64,000 nucleotides of DNA from GCA-002708315 sp964460905 (GCA_964460905.1 CAYWRM010000003.1:1-64000); one strand, 5' to 3'; numbered from the stretch's first letter, positions 36,141 to 45,838 are shown. The notes: generated by a model not told the origin, from the sequence alone. A program made the numbers and translations.

Positions 36141-37250
36141 TTAAATATAACCTGTAATATCATTTGAATAGCCATCATCAACATTATCCACTTGTGTATT
36201 CTTTTCAGCAAATTTTTCAAGTTCGTCAGGTAGTTTTCCCTCTTCGTTTTGACTAATAATAAATTTAACTTTATCAATAGGTATGGCCATCATATTATTA
36301 GTTTCACCTGCATATGCATACCACATTATTTTTCTAAACACTTCGCTTTTAATATAATAAGCCTTGCCCTTTTTAGTGTTGAGTGGTGCTGAACTATCCG
36401 GAAATTCATTTAGAGTTTCAATGTAATCATCAACTTCATAATTGATGCAACATTTTAATTTACCACACTGACCTGCAAGTTTTTGAGGGTTTAATGACAA
36501 TTGTTGTATGCGTGCAGAGTTGGTAGATACACTATTAAAACTACTCATGTATGATGCGCAACATAGTTCACGTCCGCAGGGGCCAATGCCACCAACTTTT
36601 GCAGCTTCCTGACGGACTCCAATTTGTTTCATCTCAATACGTACCTTGAAAGAATCGGCTAGTTTTCTAATTAATTCTCTAAAGTCAACTCTATCGCTGG
36701 CAGTGTAATAAAATATTGCTTTTGTTTTGTCTCCCTGATATTCAACATCATTAATCTTCATGTCAAGATTAAGGTCTAGGGCTATCGATCTGGTTTTTAG
36801 CATGGTGGGACTCTCAAGCTCCATAACATCCAACCATTTCTCAATATCAGCAGTTCGTGCATGCCTAAAAATACGTTTTATATCTTTTTTTTCAGGATCT
36901 ACCTGTTTACGCTTCATCTGAACTCTGACCAGTTCACCAGCCAGTGTAATTATACCGATATCATGTCCAGGTGATGCCTCAACAGCAACAACTTCTCCTT
37001 TTTTTAGTATCATTTCAGGTGGAAAAGTGAAAAAATCCTTTCTCCCATTTTTAAACCTTACTTCAACAAAGTTAAATCCGGATTTTGTTAAAGGGTCAGT
37101 ATAGTCAGATAACCAATCATAAGCACTTAATTTGCAACACCTTTGTTGATTTACAAAGAGGTCTTCCTGCTTACTACCCGAAACGGTACAGCAACCTCTT
37201 GATAAAGCTATATTTTCTTGTTTAGTATTATTTTCTTGTATTTCTTCCAT
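36141..37250 (-). CDS. ricT: PSP1-domain protein RicT (YaaT)
   Basis: 369 residues from the ATG at 37250; an upstream TTG would add nine residues. The PSP1 domain has the signature DRVDFRELIRKLADSFKVRIEMKQIGVRQEAAKVGGIGPCGRELCC followed by CGKLKCCINYE. In Bacillus, RicT/YaaT is part of the RicAFT complex, which carries Fe-S clusters and affects RNase Y; several cysteines here (PCGRELCC, CGKLKCC) could serve. A Cys-rich N-terminal stretch (RGCCTVSGS, QRCCKLSAYDW) is also present. Confidence 0.9.
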   Translation of the reverse strand: MEEIQENNTKQENIALSRGCCTVSGSKQEDLFVNQQRCCKLSAYDWLSDYTDPLTKSGFNFVEVRFKNGRKDFFTFPPEMILKKGEVVAVEASPGHDIGIITLAGELVRVQMKRKQVDPEKKDIKRIFRHARTADIEKWLDVMELESPTMLKTRSIALDLNLDMKINDVEYQGDKTKAIFYYTASDRVDFRELIRKLADSFKVRIEMKQIGVRQEAAKVGGIGPCGRELCCASYMSSFNSVSTNSARIQQLSLNPQKLAGQCGKLKCCINYEVDDYIETLNEFPDSSAPLNTKKGKAYYIKSEVFRKIMWYAYAGETNNMMAIPIDKVKFIISQNEEGKLPDELEKFAEKNTQVDNVDDGYSNDITGYI

Positions 37251-37370
37251 TTCCAATCTTCCAGTTCTAATATGCAAAAATAAACATTAAGTTTGTTTTG
37301 TGAAGTGTTTGTGAGAAAATGATAATACAGTCTGATTTACTAACAGGTTAGAGTATAGTATTAGGTTAAC

Positions 37371-38000
37371 TCATATCCAAAATAAAGATCTAAGTATTAA
37401 AAAGATGCCAAAGCCTGATATGGCTATCCCGGCAATTTTATTTATTAGTATTAGAAATTTATATGTAATAAACCTTTTAAATCGCGAGGCTGCAAATGTT
37501 TTAATTATGTCGGTGATTAAAACAACTGATAAGGTTCCTGAAAAGAATAAGATTAGTTTTGAGGTGTCGGCACTAAAGCGTGCAGTTATTCCAACAATAA
37601 TACTAATCCAGAAAATCCAGACAAATGGATTTACAGCATTAAGCAAGAAACCTTTGCCAATGTATATTAACGGATGAGGAGTTTTTATATTAGTATTCTT
37701 CTCTGCATCTTCAATTTCTGTTTTTTTGCGGTATGTAAATATACCAAATATAATCAGAAGTGCTCCCCCAAATATACCGATTAAACTAAAATTATCAACT
37801 CCGCCCATTATTGTTGTTGCACCCAAAATTGATAGTGAAACAATTAATAAATCATTTAAAAAGATACCTATGGCAAGTAAAATTCCGGGAATAAAACCGC
37901 GATAAATTCCAGTTTGTATTAATGCAAAAAAAGCAGGACCAAATCCAAAAAGAAAGGCGAGAGATAAACCCAGTACAGTTCCTTCAATAAAAACACCCAT
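37371..38000 (-). CDS. LysE-family amino-acid/metabolite exporter
   Basis: 209 residues with about six transmembrane helices. The N-terminal FGFGPAFFALIQTGIYRGF region corresponds to the conserved G-P-(G/A)-P segment of LysE/RhtB transporters, and the interior loop carries a KKTEIED stretch. Substrate is unknown. It begins 7 bases after the GH3 gene stop, so the two are probably cotranscribed. Confidence 0.85.
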   Translation of the reverse strand: MGVFIEGTVLGLSLAFLFGFGPAFFALIQTGIYRGFIPGILLAIGIFLNDLLIVSLSILGATTIMGGVDNFSLIGIFGGALLIIFGIFTYRKKTEIEDAEKNTNIKTPHPLIYIGKGFLLNAVNPFVWIFWISIIVGITARFSADTSKLILFFSGTLSVVLITDIIKTFAASRFKRFITYKFLILINKIAGIAISGFGIFLILRSLFWI

Positions 38001-38007
38001 AACCAGG

Positions 38008-39561
38008 TTATTTGTTATTAATTGAGAAGTTGTTTTTTTTCAGAAAGTTTTCCCACTCATCAATTCGCGAATTCTTTAATACTCTTGGAAACTTATTTGC
38101 ACTACCTTCCTTACCTTCTAATTTCATGTAACTATAAAAAATATCTGACGGTAGTACATTAACACAAACTTCTTTTATGGCTTCCATGCGTTCAACTCTG
38201 TAATCGTCGTTCAAGTTTTTAAGATGTTCGTCAATTAACTTTGCAGCATGTTCAGCATCAAGTGGATCATCGGTACCTATATACCATAGGTGAGCAAATA
38301 AGCTGCCATGATTTACTCCTGCAATGGTAAATTCTTTTATTTCAATATCCAAATCCTCTTGCAATAATTCAATGGCCCGATTCATATTTTCCTGAGAAAG
38401 GTGTTCTCCGCAAATACTGATATAATGCTTAGTACGCCCCGTTATAATAATTTCAGATTTAGCTTTATCCACAAACTTAATAGTGTCGCCTAATAAGTAA
38501 CGCCAAGCACCGGCATTTGTCGTCATAAGTAGAGCATAATCAACTCCTTCCACAACATCTCCAATTGTTAATGTTTGTGGGTTTTCACGAAAATTACCCT
38601 CATCATCAAAGTTAGTGTCATTAAAAGGAACAAACTCGTAATATATTCCGTTATCAAGAACCATTTCCATTCCTTTAGTATCTTTTCCATTTTGGAAAGC
38701 AACGTAACCTTCCGATGCAAGGTATGATTCGCTGTATAACAGAGGCTTAGAAATAAGCTTCTCAAAACTTTTTACATAGGGTTTGAAAGACACACCGCTA
38801 TGGACGTAAACAGCAAGATTTGGCCAAATATCATGTATTGTTTTTACATTATGCTCTTTAATTATACGTTCCATAAGTATCTGAACCCAAGATGGTACGC
38901 CTACGATGATACCAATATCCCATGATGGTGCTTTTTTAACCATTTCGTCAAGCTTTGTTGCCCAATCAGCTGTACGGGAAATACGTCTTCCTGGTCTGTA
39001 AAAATGCTGAAACCAAAATGGAATATTGCCAGCAGTTATTCCTGATAAGTCACCTTCGTAATATGTTCCATTGTACTGTAGATGGGTGCTGCCGCCAATC
39101 ATTAATATCCCTTTTTCATAAAAATCAAGTGGGAAATCATATTTTGTTGTGGAAATAAGCTGTCTTAAAGTTACTTGTTTAATTCCACTTAACATGTCGC
39201 TTGTAATGGGAATATATTTACTAGATGCATCTGATGTTCCGGAGCTTAGTGCAAAATATTTAACCTTACCCGGCCATGCAACATATGATTCTCCGTTTAA
39301 TGCTCTGTACCACCATCGTTTATACATTGTTTGGTAATCGTGCACAGGTACAGTTTCTTCAAATGATTTTTGAACATCGTTAGAAGTAATAAGATTTGAA
39401 AACTTATAATGTTCCCCAATTGCTGTAAATTGTGCTTTCCGCAATAACTTTACCAACTCCTTTTTTTGAGCAACTACAGGGTTCTGCTTTTGCCTTTGCT
39501 TTTCAACAGGCAGATTACGCAACTCAAATGCCTTTTTAATTATACTTCCCAATATTGGCAT
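38008..39561 (-). CDS. GH3 auxin-responsive-promoter-family acyl-adenylating enzyme
   Basis: A 517-residue member of the GH3 branch of the ANL superfamily. Motifs are KYFALSSGTSDASSKYIPIT (ATP-binding serine/threonine-rich loop), LYSESYLASEGYVAFQ, GDVVEGVDYALLMTT and YLLGDTIKFVD, plus a C-terminal domain. Plant GH3 enzymes join amino acids to hormone acids. The bacterial homologues are of unknown substrate, and a role in acyl-amide or lipid metabolism is only an inference. A well-spaced promoter lies upstream. Confidence 0.88.
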   Translation of the reverse strand: MPILGSIIKKAFELRNLPVEKQRQKQNPVVAQKKELVKLLRKAQFTAIGEHYKFSNLITSNDVQKSFEETVPVHDYQTMYKRWWYRALNGESYVAWPGKVKYFALSSGTSDASSKYIPITSDMLSGIKQVTLRQLISTTKYDFPLDFYEKGILMIGGSTHLQYNGTYYEGDLSGITAGNIPFWFQHFYRPGRRISRTADWATKLDEMVKKAPSWDIGIIVGVPSWVQILMERIIKEHNVKTIHDIWPNLAVYVHSGVSFKPYVKSFEKLISKPLLYSESYLASEGYVAFQNGKDTKGMEMVLDNGIYYEFVPFNDTNFDDEGNFRENPQTLTIGDVVEGVDYALLMTTNAGAWRYLLGDTIKFVDKAKSEIIITGRTKHYISICGEHLSQENMNRAIELLQEDLDIEIKEFTIAGVNHGSLFAHLWYIGTDDPLDAEHAAKLIDEHLKNLNDDYRVERMEAIKEVCVNVLPSDIFYSYMKLEGKEGSANKFPRVLKNSRIDEWENFLKKNNFSINNK

Positions 39562-39583
39562 AATCTGAATTTTTAATAGCTGA

Positions 39584-39616
39584 CAAATTTATTAAAATTA
39601 TTGATTTGATCTGCAA
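39584..39616 (-). promoter_or_regulatory. Promoter for the GH3-LysE pair
   Basis: On the minus strand, TTG (39614-39616) and TAAATTTG (39584-39591) are separated by 22 bases, close to the Bacteroidota -33/-7 pattern. The GH3 start codon is 22 bases further downstream. Confidence 0.5.
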
Positions 39617-39644
39617 GAGATGGAAAGACCTCCAGAGCTTCTAA

Positions 39645-39965
39645 CTACAATAATCCTAATTCTAGCTTTCCTTCTTCTGTAACCATATCCTGATCCCAAG
39701 GAGGCTCAAAAGTAATCTCTACATTTATATTCTTTACTCCAGTTAAATAACTTATTTCTTGATTAACTTCAGCGGGTAAGCTTTCTGCAACAGGACAATT
39801 TGGTGATGTAAGAGTCATAAGAATATTTACATTTCCGGTTTCATCAATATTAATTTCATAGATTAAGCCCAGGGCATAAATACTAACAGGTATTTCAGGG
39901 TCGAAAATGTTATTTAACACTACTATGATCTTTTCTTCCAGCTCTCGTATTTCCTCTTTATTCAT
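39645..39965 (-). CDS. DUF59/MIP18-family Fe-S assembly factor (SufT-like)
   Basis: 106 residues from the ATG at 39965; a TTG extension to 40016 lacks family support. The core EEKIIVVLNNIFDPEIPVSIYALGLIYEI and LTSPNCPVAESLPAEV match DUF59 proteins such as SufT and PaaD. The DPE motif and the single cysteine in SPNCPV are conserved features. It closes the suf operon, 67 bases after sufE, and probably aids cluster transfer to target proteins. Confidence 0.9.
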   Translation of the reverse strand: MNKEEIRELEEKIIVVLNNIFDPEIPVSIYALGLIYEINIDETGNVNILMTLTSPNCPVAESLPAEVNQEISYLTGVKNINVEITFEPPWDQDMVTEEGKLELGLL

Positions 39966-40032
39966 TTTATTAATGATTGAATGTATGAATATTATGACCC
40001 GCCGTATTTTTTCCAACCAGGTGAGTCATTTG

Positions 40033-40458
40033 CTATGCATTTCTTTTTAATTCTAACGCACGGGCATATAATTGCATTTGCTTTATCATTGAAACTAATC
40101 CGTTAGCCCTGGTTGGTGATAAGTGAGATTTTAGTCCAATTTCATCGAGGAAACTAAAATCGGCATTTATTATTTCAACAGGTGTACTATCAGATAATAC
40201 ACGGATTAACAACGAAATAATCCCTTTTGTGATAACAGCATCACTGTCTGCAGAAAAATTAACAATTCCATTATTTTCTTCGGCATGTAGCCAAACTCTC
40301 GACTGGCAACCTGATATCAAATGTGTTTCATTTCTATATTTATCACCAATCAGGGGAAGCTCTTTACCCAATTCAATGAGGTATGAATATTTATCCATCC
40401 AATCATCGAACATTGAGAATTCATCAACTACTGATTGTGATTTTTCTTGTATTGTCAT
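40033..40458 (-). CDS. sufE: Sulfur-transfer protein SufE
   Basis: 141 residues. The persulfide-accepting cysteine is C51 in HLISGCQSRVWL, and ADFSFLDEIGLKSHLSPTRANGL is the conserved C-terminal half. It accepts sulfur from the cysteine desulfurase SufS and delivers it to SufBCD. It lies downstream of sufS, separated by a 169-base gap that contains a quasi-palindromic element. Confidence 0.93.
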   Translation of the reverse strand: MTIQEKSQSVVDEFSMFDDWMDKYSYLIELGKELPLIGDKYRNETHLISGCQSRVWLHAEENNGIVNFSADSDAVITKGIISLLIRVLSDSTPVEIINADFSFLDEIGLKSHLSPTRANGLVSMIKQMQLYARALELKRNA

Positions 40459-40470
40459 GGTTGTGTGTTA

Positions 40471-40622
40471 ATGGTTGAATGATTAAATAAGTTAATGGAA
40501 TGTGTTAATATTAACTATTTCCTGATGATGTGGATTTAGCCTTTGATATAATTTTTGTTATTTCTTTTCCCCCATCTCTTTATTCTCTATTCATTCATTT
40601 TATCATTCTTTCATTCACTTTT
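40471..40622. repeat. Quasi-palindromic intergenic element (locus H)
   Basis: Located between sufS and sufE. The left arm uses the words GAATGATTAAATA (40477-40489) and TTAATGGAATG. The right arm, 40573-40622, is rich in CATTC words, including CATTTTATCATTC (40596-40608), whose complement matches the left word in 11 of 13 positions. It is a long AT-rich imperfect stem with no ORF. Confidence 0.45.
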
Positions 40623-40627
40623 TATGT

Positions 40628-41845
40628 CTAAACTAACATGTTTATTGCTTTTTTAAGTGCATTAATAAATACGTCTATCTCTTCGCGTGTATTATATATT
40701 CCAAATGTTGCGCGTATTGTTCCTGACAGCCCAATGCAATTCATCAATGGTTGTGCACAATGGTTACCAGTACGAATAGCAATCCCCATTTGATCTAGCA
40801 GGGTTCCTATATCGTATGGATGTACACCTTCTATAACAAATGATAATACTGCGGTTTTATCCTTTGCATTTCCAATTATTTGTACTCCTTCAATTTCAGA
40901 TATTTTTTCTGTGGCATAAGACAACAACTCATCTTCATATTCCTTGATATTGTTTATCCCTAGTTTTTCTATATATTTTAATCCGGCTTCCATCCCCAGG
41001 ACTCCAGCCACATCTGGTGTGCCTGCTTCATATTTATATGGAAGCTCGTTGTAAGTAGTTTCCTCAAAAGTAACATCACTAATCATTTCCCCGCCAAATT
41101 GATAAGGTGGTAATTGCTCAAGCCAGGCTTTCTTGCCATATAAAACCCCAACACCCATCGGGCCATAGGCCTTGTGAGCAGAGAATGTATAAAATTCACA
41201 ATCAAGGTTAATTACATCAACCGGAATGTGAGCAATTGCTTGTGCCCCATCAACTAAAACAGGAACCCCATGTTCATGAGCAATATTGATTATTTCTTTA
41301 ATTGGAATTATTGTACCAAGTACATTCGAAATTTGAGTTATGGCAATTAACTTTGTAGAAGGGTTTATTATTTCTTTAAGTCTATCAATATCAAAGCAAT
41401 CGTTATCATCAGTTGGAACTACTTTTAGCTGAGCATTTTGCTTTTTGCATAAATGTTGCCATGGAACTAAATTCGAATGGTGTTCCATTGTAGAAATAAT
41501 AATCTCATCGTTAGGTTTAATCCAGTCAGTCATTATAGATGCAACAAGATTTATTGATTCTGTTGTTCCTTTGGTGAAGATAATTTCCTTAGGGCTATTG
41601 GCATTAATGAAACTTGCAATATATTTTCTAGCATTTTCGAAGCTATCTGTTGCAGTTTGGCTTAGATAATGTGTGCCGCGATGCACATTGCTGTTTTCAT
41701 ATTTGTAATAATCAGATATTCTGTCTATAACTTCTATAGGCTTTTGAGTTGTAGCACCATTATCGAAATAAACAAGAGGTTTGTTGTGTACTTTTTGTGA
41801 TAATATTGGAAAGTCTGATCTGATCTTCTTAATAGGAAAAGCCAT
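40628..41845 (-). CDS. sufS: Cysteine desulfurase SufS
   Basis: A 405-residue group II cysteine desulfurase. PLP-binding lysine K225 lies in TFSAHKAYGPMGVG, and the catalytic cysteine is C363 in RTGNHCAQP, as expected for SufS. It liberates sulfur from cysteine as an enzyme persulfide for SufE. The start is 4 bases after the sufD stop, in one suf operon. Confidence 0.95.
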   Translation of the reverse strand: MAFPIKKIRSDFPILSQKVHNKPLVYFDNGATTQKPIEVIDRISDYYKYENSNVHRGTHYLSQTATDSFENARKYIASFINANSPKEIIFTKGTTESINLVASIMTDWIKPNDEIIISTMEHHSNLVPWQHLCKKQNAQLKVVPTDDNDCFDIDRLKEIINPSTKLIAITQISNVLGTIIPIKEIINIAHEHGVPVLVDGAQAIAHIPVDVINLDCEFYTFSAHKAYGPMGVGVLYGKKAWLEQLPPYQFGGEMISDVTFEETTYNELPYKYEAGTPDVAGVLGMEAGLKYIEKLGINNIKEYEDELLSYATEKISEIEGVQIIGNAKDKTAVLSFVIEGVHPYDIGTLLDQMGIAIRTGNHCAQPLMNCIGLSGTIRATFGIYNTREEIDVFINALKKAINMLV

Positions 41846-41849
41846 ATTA

Positions 41850-43268
41850 TTATATTTTACTCAAGTCTATTTCAAATTCAATGGGTTTATCCGGAGTAGA
41901 GCAGTGTAATACACATTTGTCACAAATTGAAAGATCGCCCCGAAGCCTTTTCTTAACCATATCATCGATATTTATTTTAAGTGCTTCAATGCCAATTTTA
42001 TCAGTTACTTCGGTAGCAAAGGCATACATTAGCAGCAGTTTGGCATCACTTTCAGGAATACCTCTTTGCATTAAATAAAACATAGCATCGTTGTCAAGCT
42101 GGCCTACTGTTGCCCCATGACTACACTTTACATCATCAGCATAAATCTCAAGAAAAGGCATAGTATCGATAGTTGCTTCTGATGTCATCAATATGTTAGC
42201 ATTTTTTTGAAAAGCCAAAGTTTTTTGAGCATCACGGGCAACATAGATATAGCCATTAAATACAGCTGATGCACTTTCGTCAAGAACACCTTTGAACATT
42301 TCGTTACTTGTGCAATTTGGTGCTAAATGCCGTATCATTATCTGGTTATCAATATGTTGCTTTTTGTCCATTAAATAGATGCCGCTTACATCAGCATGAG
42401 CCTCTTCACCAACTAAATCAATATTAAACTCATTTCTGATTGATCCGCCATTAAATGTTAGTACATTTACATTTAGTTGACTATTTTTCTCTTGTTGTAC
42501 AAAAGTGGAGTTTACAAGAGTTGTCTGATCGTTTAGATTCTGAAGCTTATATAAGTCAAGTTTAGCATTCTTACCCAGAAATACTTCTGTATTAGTAACT
42601 AAAAAACCAAAATGCTGATTTATCGAATCATCGCAATGTAAAAATGAAAGACTGCTATTATTGCCAAGAATGATTAGGTTTCGTGAATTAATCATTGTAT
42701 TTGTATCACGATTCACCATTTTAATAAACTGAATAGCTTTTTTAGAATCTACATTGTCAGGGACATAAATGAAAATCCCATCGGTAAAAACAGCTGAGTT
42801 AATTGCTGATAATCCGTGTTGCGATTTTTTAGTTAACTCATTAAAATAACTATCTATTAGTTCAGGGTACATTTTCTGAGCAGAAAGAATACTACCTACA
42901 ATTACACCATCCTCAAGCGTTTGTAGCTGTTGCTCATCTGAATTGTAATACCAACCATTAAGCAATGCAAAAACATTAGTGTCGAAACCATGAACATTAC
43001 AGTGAAATATTTCATTTATTTGTTTATCGAAGACAGGTTTTTCATCTCCAACAATATATTCACGCTCGTATACATTACTCAGATTTGTATTACGCCATTT
43101 TTCAGAGGTTGTTAAAGGAAGTCTCTTTTCTTCAAACTCTTCAAAACCAATATCCCTTGCTTTTTGTATTTTTGGATGGCATGAATTATTTAATTCAAAT
43201 TTATTATTCCTGTAATAATCTAACAAGGATAATTCCAAGGGTAAATAATTATTTTTTGATACACTCAT
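41850..43268 (-). CDS. sufD: Fe-S scaffold subunit SufD
   Basis: A 472-residue SufD with the right-handed beta-helix core (HGLSAINSAVFTDGIFIYV, ... QIMIRHLAPNCTSNEMFKGVLDESASAVFNG, DDVKCSHGATVGQLDNDAMFYLMQRGI). The C-terminal tail after the helical segment carries ICDKCVLHC, a cysteine cluster. It forms the SufBC2D scaffold with SufB and SufC. It starts 6 bases after sufC. Confidence 0.93.
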   Translation of the reverse strand: MSVSKNNYLPLELSLLDYYRNNKFELNNSCHPKIQKARDIGFEEFEEKRLPLTTSEKWRNTNLSNVYEREYIVGDEKPVFDKQINEIFHCNVHGFDTNVFALLNGWYYNSDEQQLQTLEDGVIVGSILSAQKMYPELIDSYFNELTKKSQHGLSAINSAVFTDGIFIYVPDNVDSKKAIQFIKMVNRDTNTMINSRNLIILGNNSSLSFLHCDDSINQHFGFLVTNTEVFLGKNAKLDLYKLQNLNDQTTLVNSTFVQQEKNSQLNVNVLTFNGGSIRNEFNIDLVGEEAHADVSGIYLMDKKQHIDNQIMIRHLAPNCTSNEMFKGVLDESASAVFNGYIYVARDAQKTLAFQKNANILMTSEATIDTMPFLEIYADDVKCSHGATVGQLDNDAMFYLMQRGIPESDAKLLLMYAFATEVTDKIGIEALKINIDDMVKKRLRGDLSICDKCVLHCSTPDKPIEFEIDLSKI

Positions 43269-43274
43269 TTTATC

Positions 43275-44033
43275 CTATCTGTTTTCCACATGTTCTTTTA
43301 TCCAGTCATAACCTTTTTCTTCAAGCTCATGAGCCAATCCTTTCCCCCCTGATTTAACAATTCTTCCGTCAAACATAACATGTACAAAATCAGGTACAAT
43401 ATAATCCAGTAGTCGTTGATAATGTGTAATTACAACAAACGCGTTATTCTCCGAACGAAGTGCATTTACGCCATTTGCCACAACCTTTAATGCATCAATA
43501 TCAAGTCCTGAATCAGTTTCGTCCAGTATTGCCATAGTTGGTTCAAGCATTGCCATCTGAAAAATTTCGTTCTTCTTTTTCTCCCCACCCGAAAAACCTT
43601 CATTAACAGAACGGTTAGTTAACTTCGACTGTATATCAACAAGCCTCTTTTTTTCTTCCATCTTTTTGAGGAATTCACCTGCTGGTATCGAGGGTAATCC
43701 ATTAAACTCACGCTTTGCATTTATGGCCGTGCGCATAAAGTTTGTGATGCTCACACCCGGTATTTCAACGGGATATTGAAAGCTTAAAAATATACCTTCG
43801 TTAGCTCTTACATCAGGTGATAATTCCGTTATATCCTTACCTTTATAAATTATTTCTCCTGAAGTAATATCATACCCTTCACGGCCTGTAACAGCAGCAG
43901 CCAGAGTGCTCTTGCCTGTACCATTAGGACCCATTATAGCATGTACTTCGCCATTGTTTACCCCAAGATTTAATCCTTTTAATATTTCTTTTCCATTAAT
44001 GGAAACATGAAGATCTTTTATATTTAGTAACAT
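43275..44033 (-). CDS. sufC: Fe-S assembly ATPase SufC
   Basis: A 252-residue ABC-type ATPase. Walker A is GPNGTGKST (residues 35-43), the signature motif is the SufC-specific FSGGEKKKNEI, and Walker B is TMAILDETDSGLD. It is cytoplasmic, powering the SufBCD scaffold rather than transport. It is separated from sufB by 169 bases that contain a palindromic element, an unusual interruption inside the operon. Confidence 0.96.
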   Translation of the reverse strand: MLLNIKDLHVSINGKEILKGLNLGVNNGEVHAIMGPNGTGKSTLAAAVTGREGYDITSGEIIYKGKDITELSPDVRANEGIFLSFQYPVEIPGVSITNFMRTAINAKREFNGLPSIPAGEFLKKMEEKKRLVDIQSKLTNRSVNEGFSGGEKKKNEIFQMAMLEPTMAILDETDSGLDIDALKVVANGVNALRSENNAFVVITHYQRLLDYIVPDFVHVMFDGRIVKSGGKGLAHELEEKGYDWIKEHVENR

Positions 44034-44067
44034 ATTCGTTTTATATAATTGACATGTTTTAAATTAT

Positions 44068-44198
44068 AAGTACTTAGAGTTTAGAGTGCCTAGAGTTATT
44101 CATCTAAACATGTGCAGTGTATAATTTATCTATATGTATTTTCAAATTTTCATTCTCTAGTTTATTTAACTCTAGTCACTTTAAGTACTTTAGGCACC
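44068..44198. repeat. Quasi-palindromic intergenic element (family C/D) inside the suf operon
   Basis: The left arm, 44068-44098, reads AAGTACTTAGAG, TTTAGAGTGCCTAGAGTTA. The right arm, 44155-44198, is its scrambled complement (CTCTAG... AACTCTAGTCACTTTAAGTACTTTAGGCACC). It shares the 12-mer GTGCCTAGAGTT (44086-44097) and the 11-mer ACTTTAGGCAC (44187-44197) with the element at 26637-26717. The central ~55 bases are AT-rich without an ORF. Confidence 0.7.
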
Positions 44199-44202
44199 TA
44201 AT

Positions 44203-45657
44203 CTACCCTACACTTCCTTCAAGTGTTATTGCCAATAATTTTTGTGCTTCAACAGCAAATTCCATTGGGAGTTGATTTAATACTTCTTTAGCATATCCGT
44301 TCACAATCAAACTAATAGCTTTTTCGCTATCGATACCACGTTGCTGACAATAGAACAGCTGATCTTCTGAAATTTTAGATGTAGTTGCTTCGTGTTCAAC
44401 AATAGCTGTGTTATTGTTAGTTTTAATATATGGAAATGTATGAGCTCCACACTTGTCACCTAGTAACAATGAATCACACTGCGAAAAGTTACGTGCATTT
44501 TCAGCTTTTTTAGAAACTCTTACTAAGCCACGGTAGCTATTATTGCTTTTTCCGGCTGATATACCTTTAGAAATTATTGTGCTCTTTGTATTTTTACCAA
44601 TGTGTATCATTTTGGAGCCAGTATCAGCTTGTTGGTAATTATTAGTAACAGCCACTGAATAAAATTCACCAATTGAATTATCGCCAAGTAGTATACAACT
44701 TGGATATTTCCATGTAATTGCTGAACCTGTTTCTACTTGTGTCCAACTTATTTTGGAGTTAGCACCCTTACATAAACCACGTTTTGTTACAAAGTTATAA
44801 ATGCCACCCTTGCCATCTTTATTGCCTGGATACCAGTTTTGTACAGTTGAGTATTTTACTTCAGCATTATTGTGGGTAATTATTTCTACTATAGCAGCAT
44901 GAAGTTGGTTTTCATCACGCTGAGGTGCTGTACATCCTTCAAGGTAACTTACATATCCACCTTCATCAGCAATTAGTAATGTTCGCTCAAACTGCCCTGT
45001 ATTTGCAGCATTAATTCTAAAATATGTACTTAACTCAATCGGACATCTAACTCCTTTGGGTATATAGCAAAATGAACCATCGCTGAAAACTGCAGAGTTA
45101 AGTGCTGCAAAATAATTGTCAGTATATGGGACAACAGTACCCATGTATTTTTTTACAAGATCCGGGTGATTCTGTACGGCATCACTGAAAGAACAGAATA
45201 TGATATCGTGTTTAGCCAATGTATCCTGAAATGTGGTTTTTACACTTACGCTATCAATTACCGCATCAACTGCAACACCGGTAAGCATTTTTTGTTCATC
45301 AAGCGATATTCCCAATTTGTTAAAGGTGTCAATCAGCTCCGGATCAACCTCACCCATGCTAGCGAGCTCCTTTTTTTGCTTTGGAGCAGCATAGTAAATA
45401 ATGTCCTGATAATTAATTAACGGATGGTTTAGTAAAGCCCAGTCGGGTTCTTCAATTGTAATCCAATGCCGGTATGCTTTTAACCTGTATTCAAGAAGCC
45501 ACTCAGGTTCGTTTTTCTTCTGTGAAATTAGTCGTACTATATCTTCGTTTAAGCCCATTGGGGCTAATTCCGTTTCAATATCTGTTACAAAGCCATATTT
45601 ATATTCACTGGATGTAACCTCCTCAAGTATTTTATTGTTTTCCTTTTCTTCACTCAT
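44203..45657 (-). CDS. sufB: Fe-S scaffold subunit SufB
   Basis: A 484-residue SufB, first gene of the suf operon. Conserved segments include AALNSAVFSDGSFCYIPKGVRCPIELSTYFRINA, YLEGCTAPQ, GDKCGAHTFPYI and VEHEATTSKISEDQLFYCQQRGID. It is the cluster-building subunit with SufC and SufD. A -7-like element lies 34 bases upstream of the start on the minus strand. Confidence 0.96.
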   Translation of the reverse strand: MSEEKENNKILEEVTSSEYKYGFVTDIETELAPMGLNEDIVRLISQKKNEPEWLLEYRLKAYRHWITIEEPDWALLNHPLINYQDIIYYAAPKQKKELASMGEVDPELIDTFNKLGISLDEQKMLTGVAVDAVIDSVSVKTTFQDTLAKHDIIFCSFSDAVQNHPDLVKKYMGTVVPYTDNYFAALNSAVFSDGSFCYIPKGVRCPIELSTYFRINAANTGQFERTLLIADEGGYVSYLEGCTAPQRDENQLHAAIVEIITHNNAEVKYSTVQNWYPGNKDGKGGIYNFVTKRGLCKGANSKISWTQVETGSAITWKYPSCILLGDNSIGEFYSVAVTNNYQQADTGSKMIHIGKNTKSTIISKGISAGKSNNSYRGLVRVSKKAENARNFSQCDSLLLGDKCGAHTFPYIKTNNNTAIVEHEATTSKISEDQLFYCQQRGIDSEKAISLIVNGYAKEVLNQLPMEFAVEAQKLLAITLEGSVG

Positions 45658-45690
45658 TATGCCTATTTAGAATAAATTTAAATAAGACTG

Positions 45691-45698
45691 CAAAATTA
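45691..45698 (-). promoter_or_regulatory. Candidate -7 element for the suf operon
   Basis: TAATTTTG on the minus strand, 33 bases before the sufB start codon, matches TAnnTTTG. No convincing -33 TTG at the expected spacing and no recognisable iron-regulator box was found. Confidence 0.45.
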
Positions 45699-45772
45699 GT
45701 AAATTAATCATATTTGGCGCATTAAACAGAGTTTATAATTTGTACAAAGGATAATTTTTGACTTAGTGTTCG

Positions 45773-45780
45773 TATATTTG
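45773..45780 (+). promoter_or_regulatory. Candidate -7 element for the PPOX-type gene
   Basis: TATATTTG on the plus strand, 58 bases before the ATG at 45839, in the intergenic region shared with the divergent suf operon. Confidence 0.4.
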
Positions 45781-45838
45781 TAGATATTGATTTATATTAC
45801 TTTGAAAATTAATTGTTTATAAATGTAAAACTTATATC

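Noticed and set aside
38008..39561. Plant-hormone (auxin) conjugation enzyme
   Set aside because: The protein is clearly GH3-family, but bacterial members have no established hormone role, so the plant function was not transferred.
40559..40627. CATTC-rich tract as a microsatellite or CRISPR fragment
   Set aside because: The units are irregular with no equal spacers; it is better explained as the right arm of the quasi-palindromic element between sufS and sufE.
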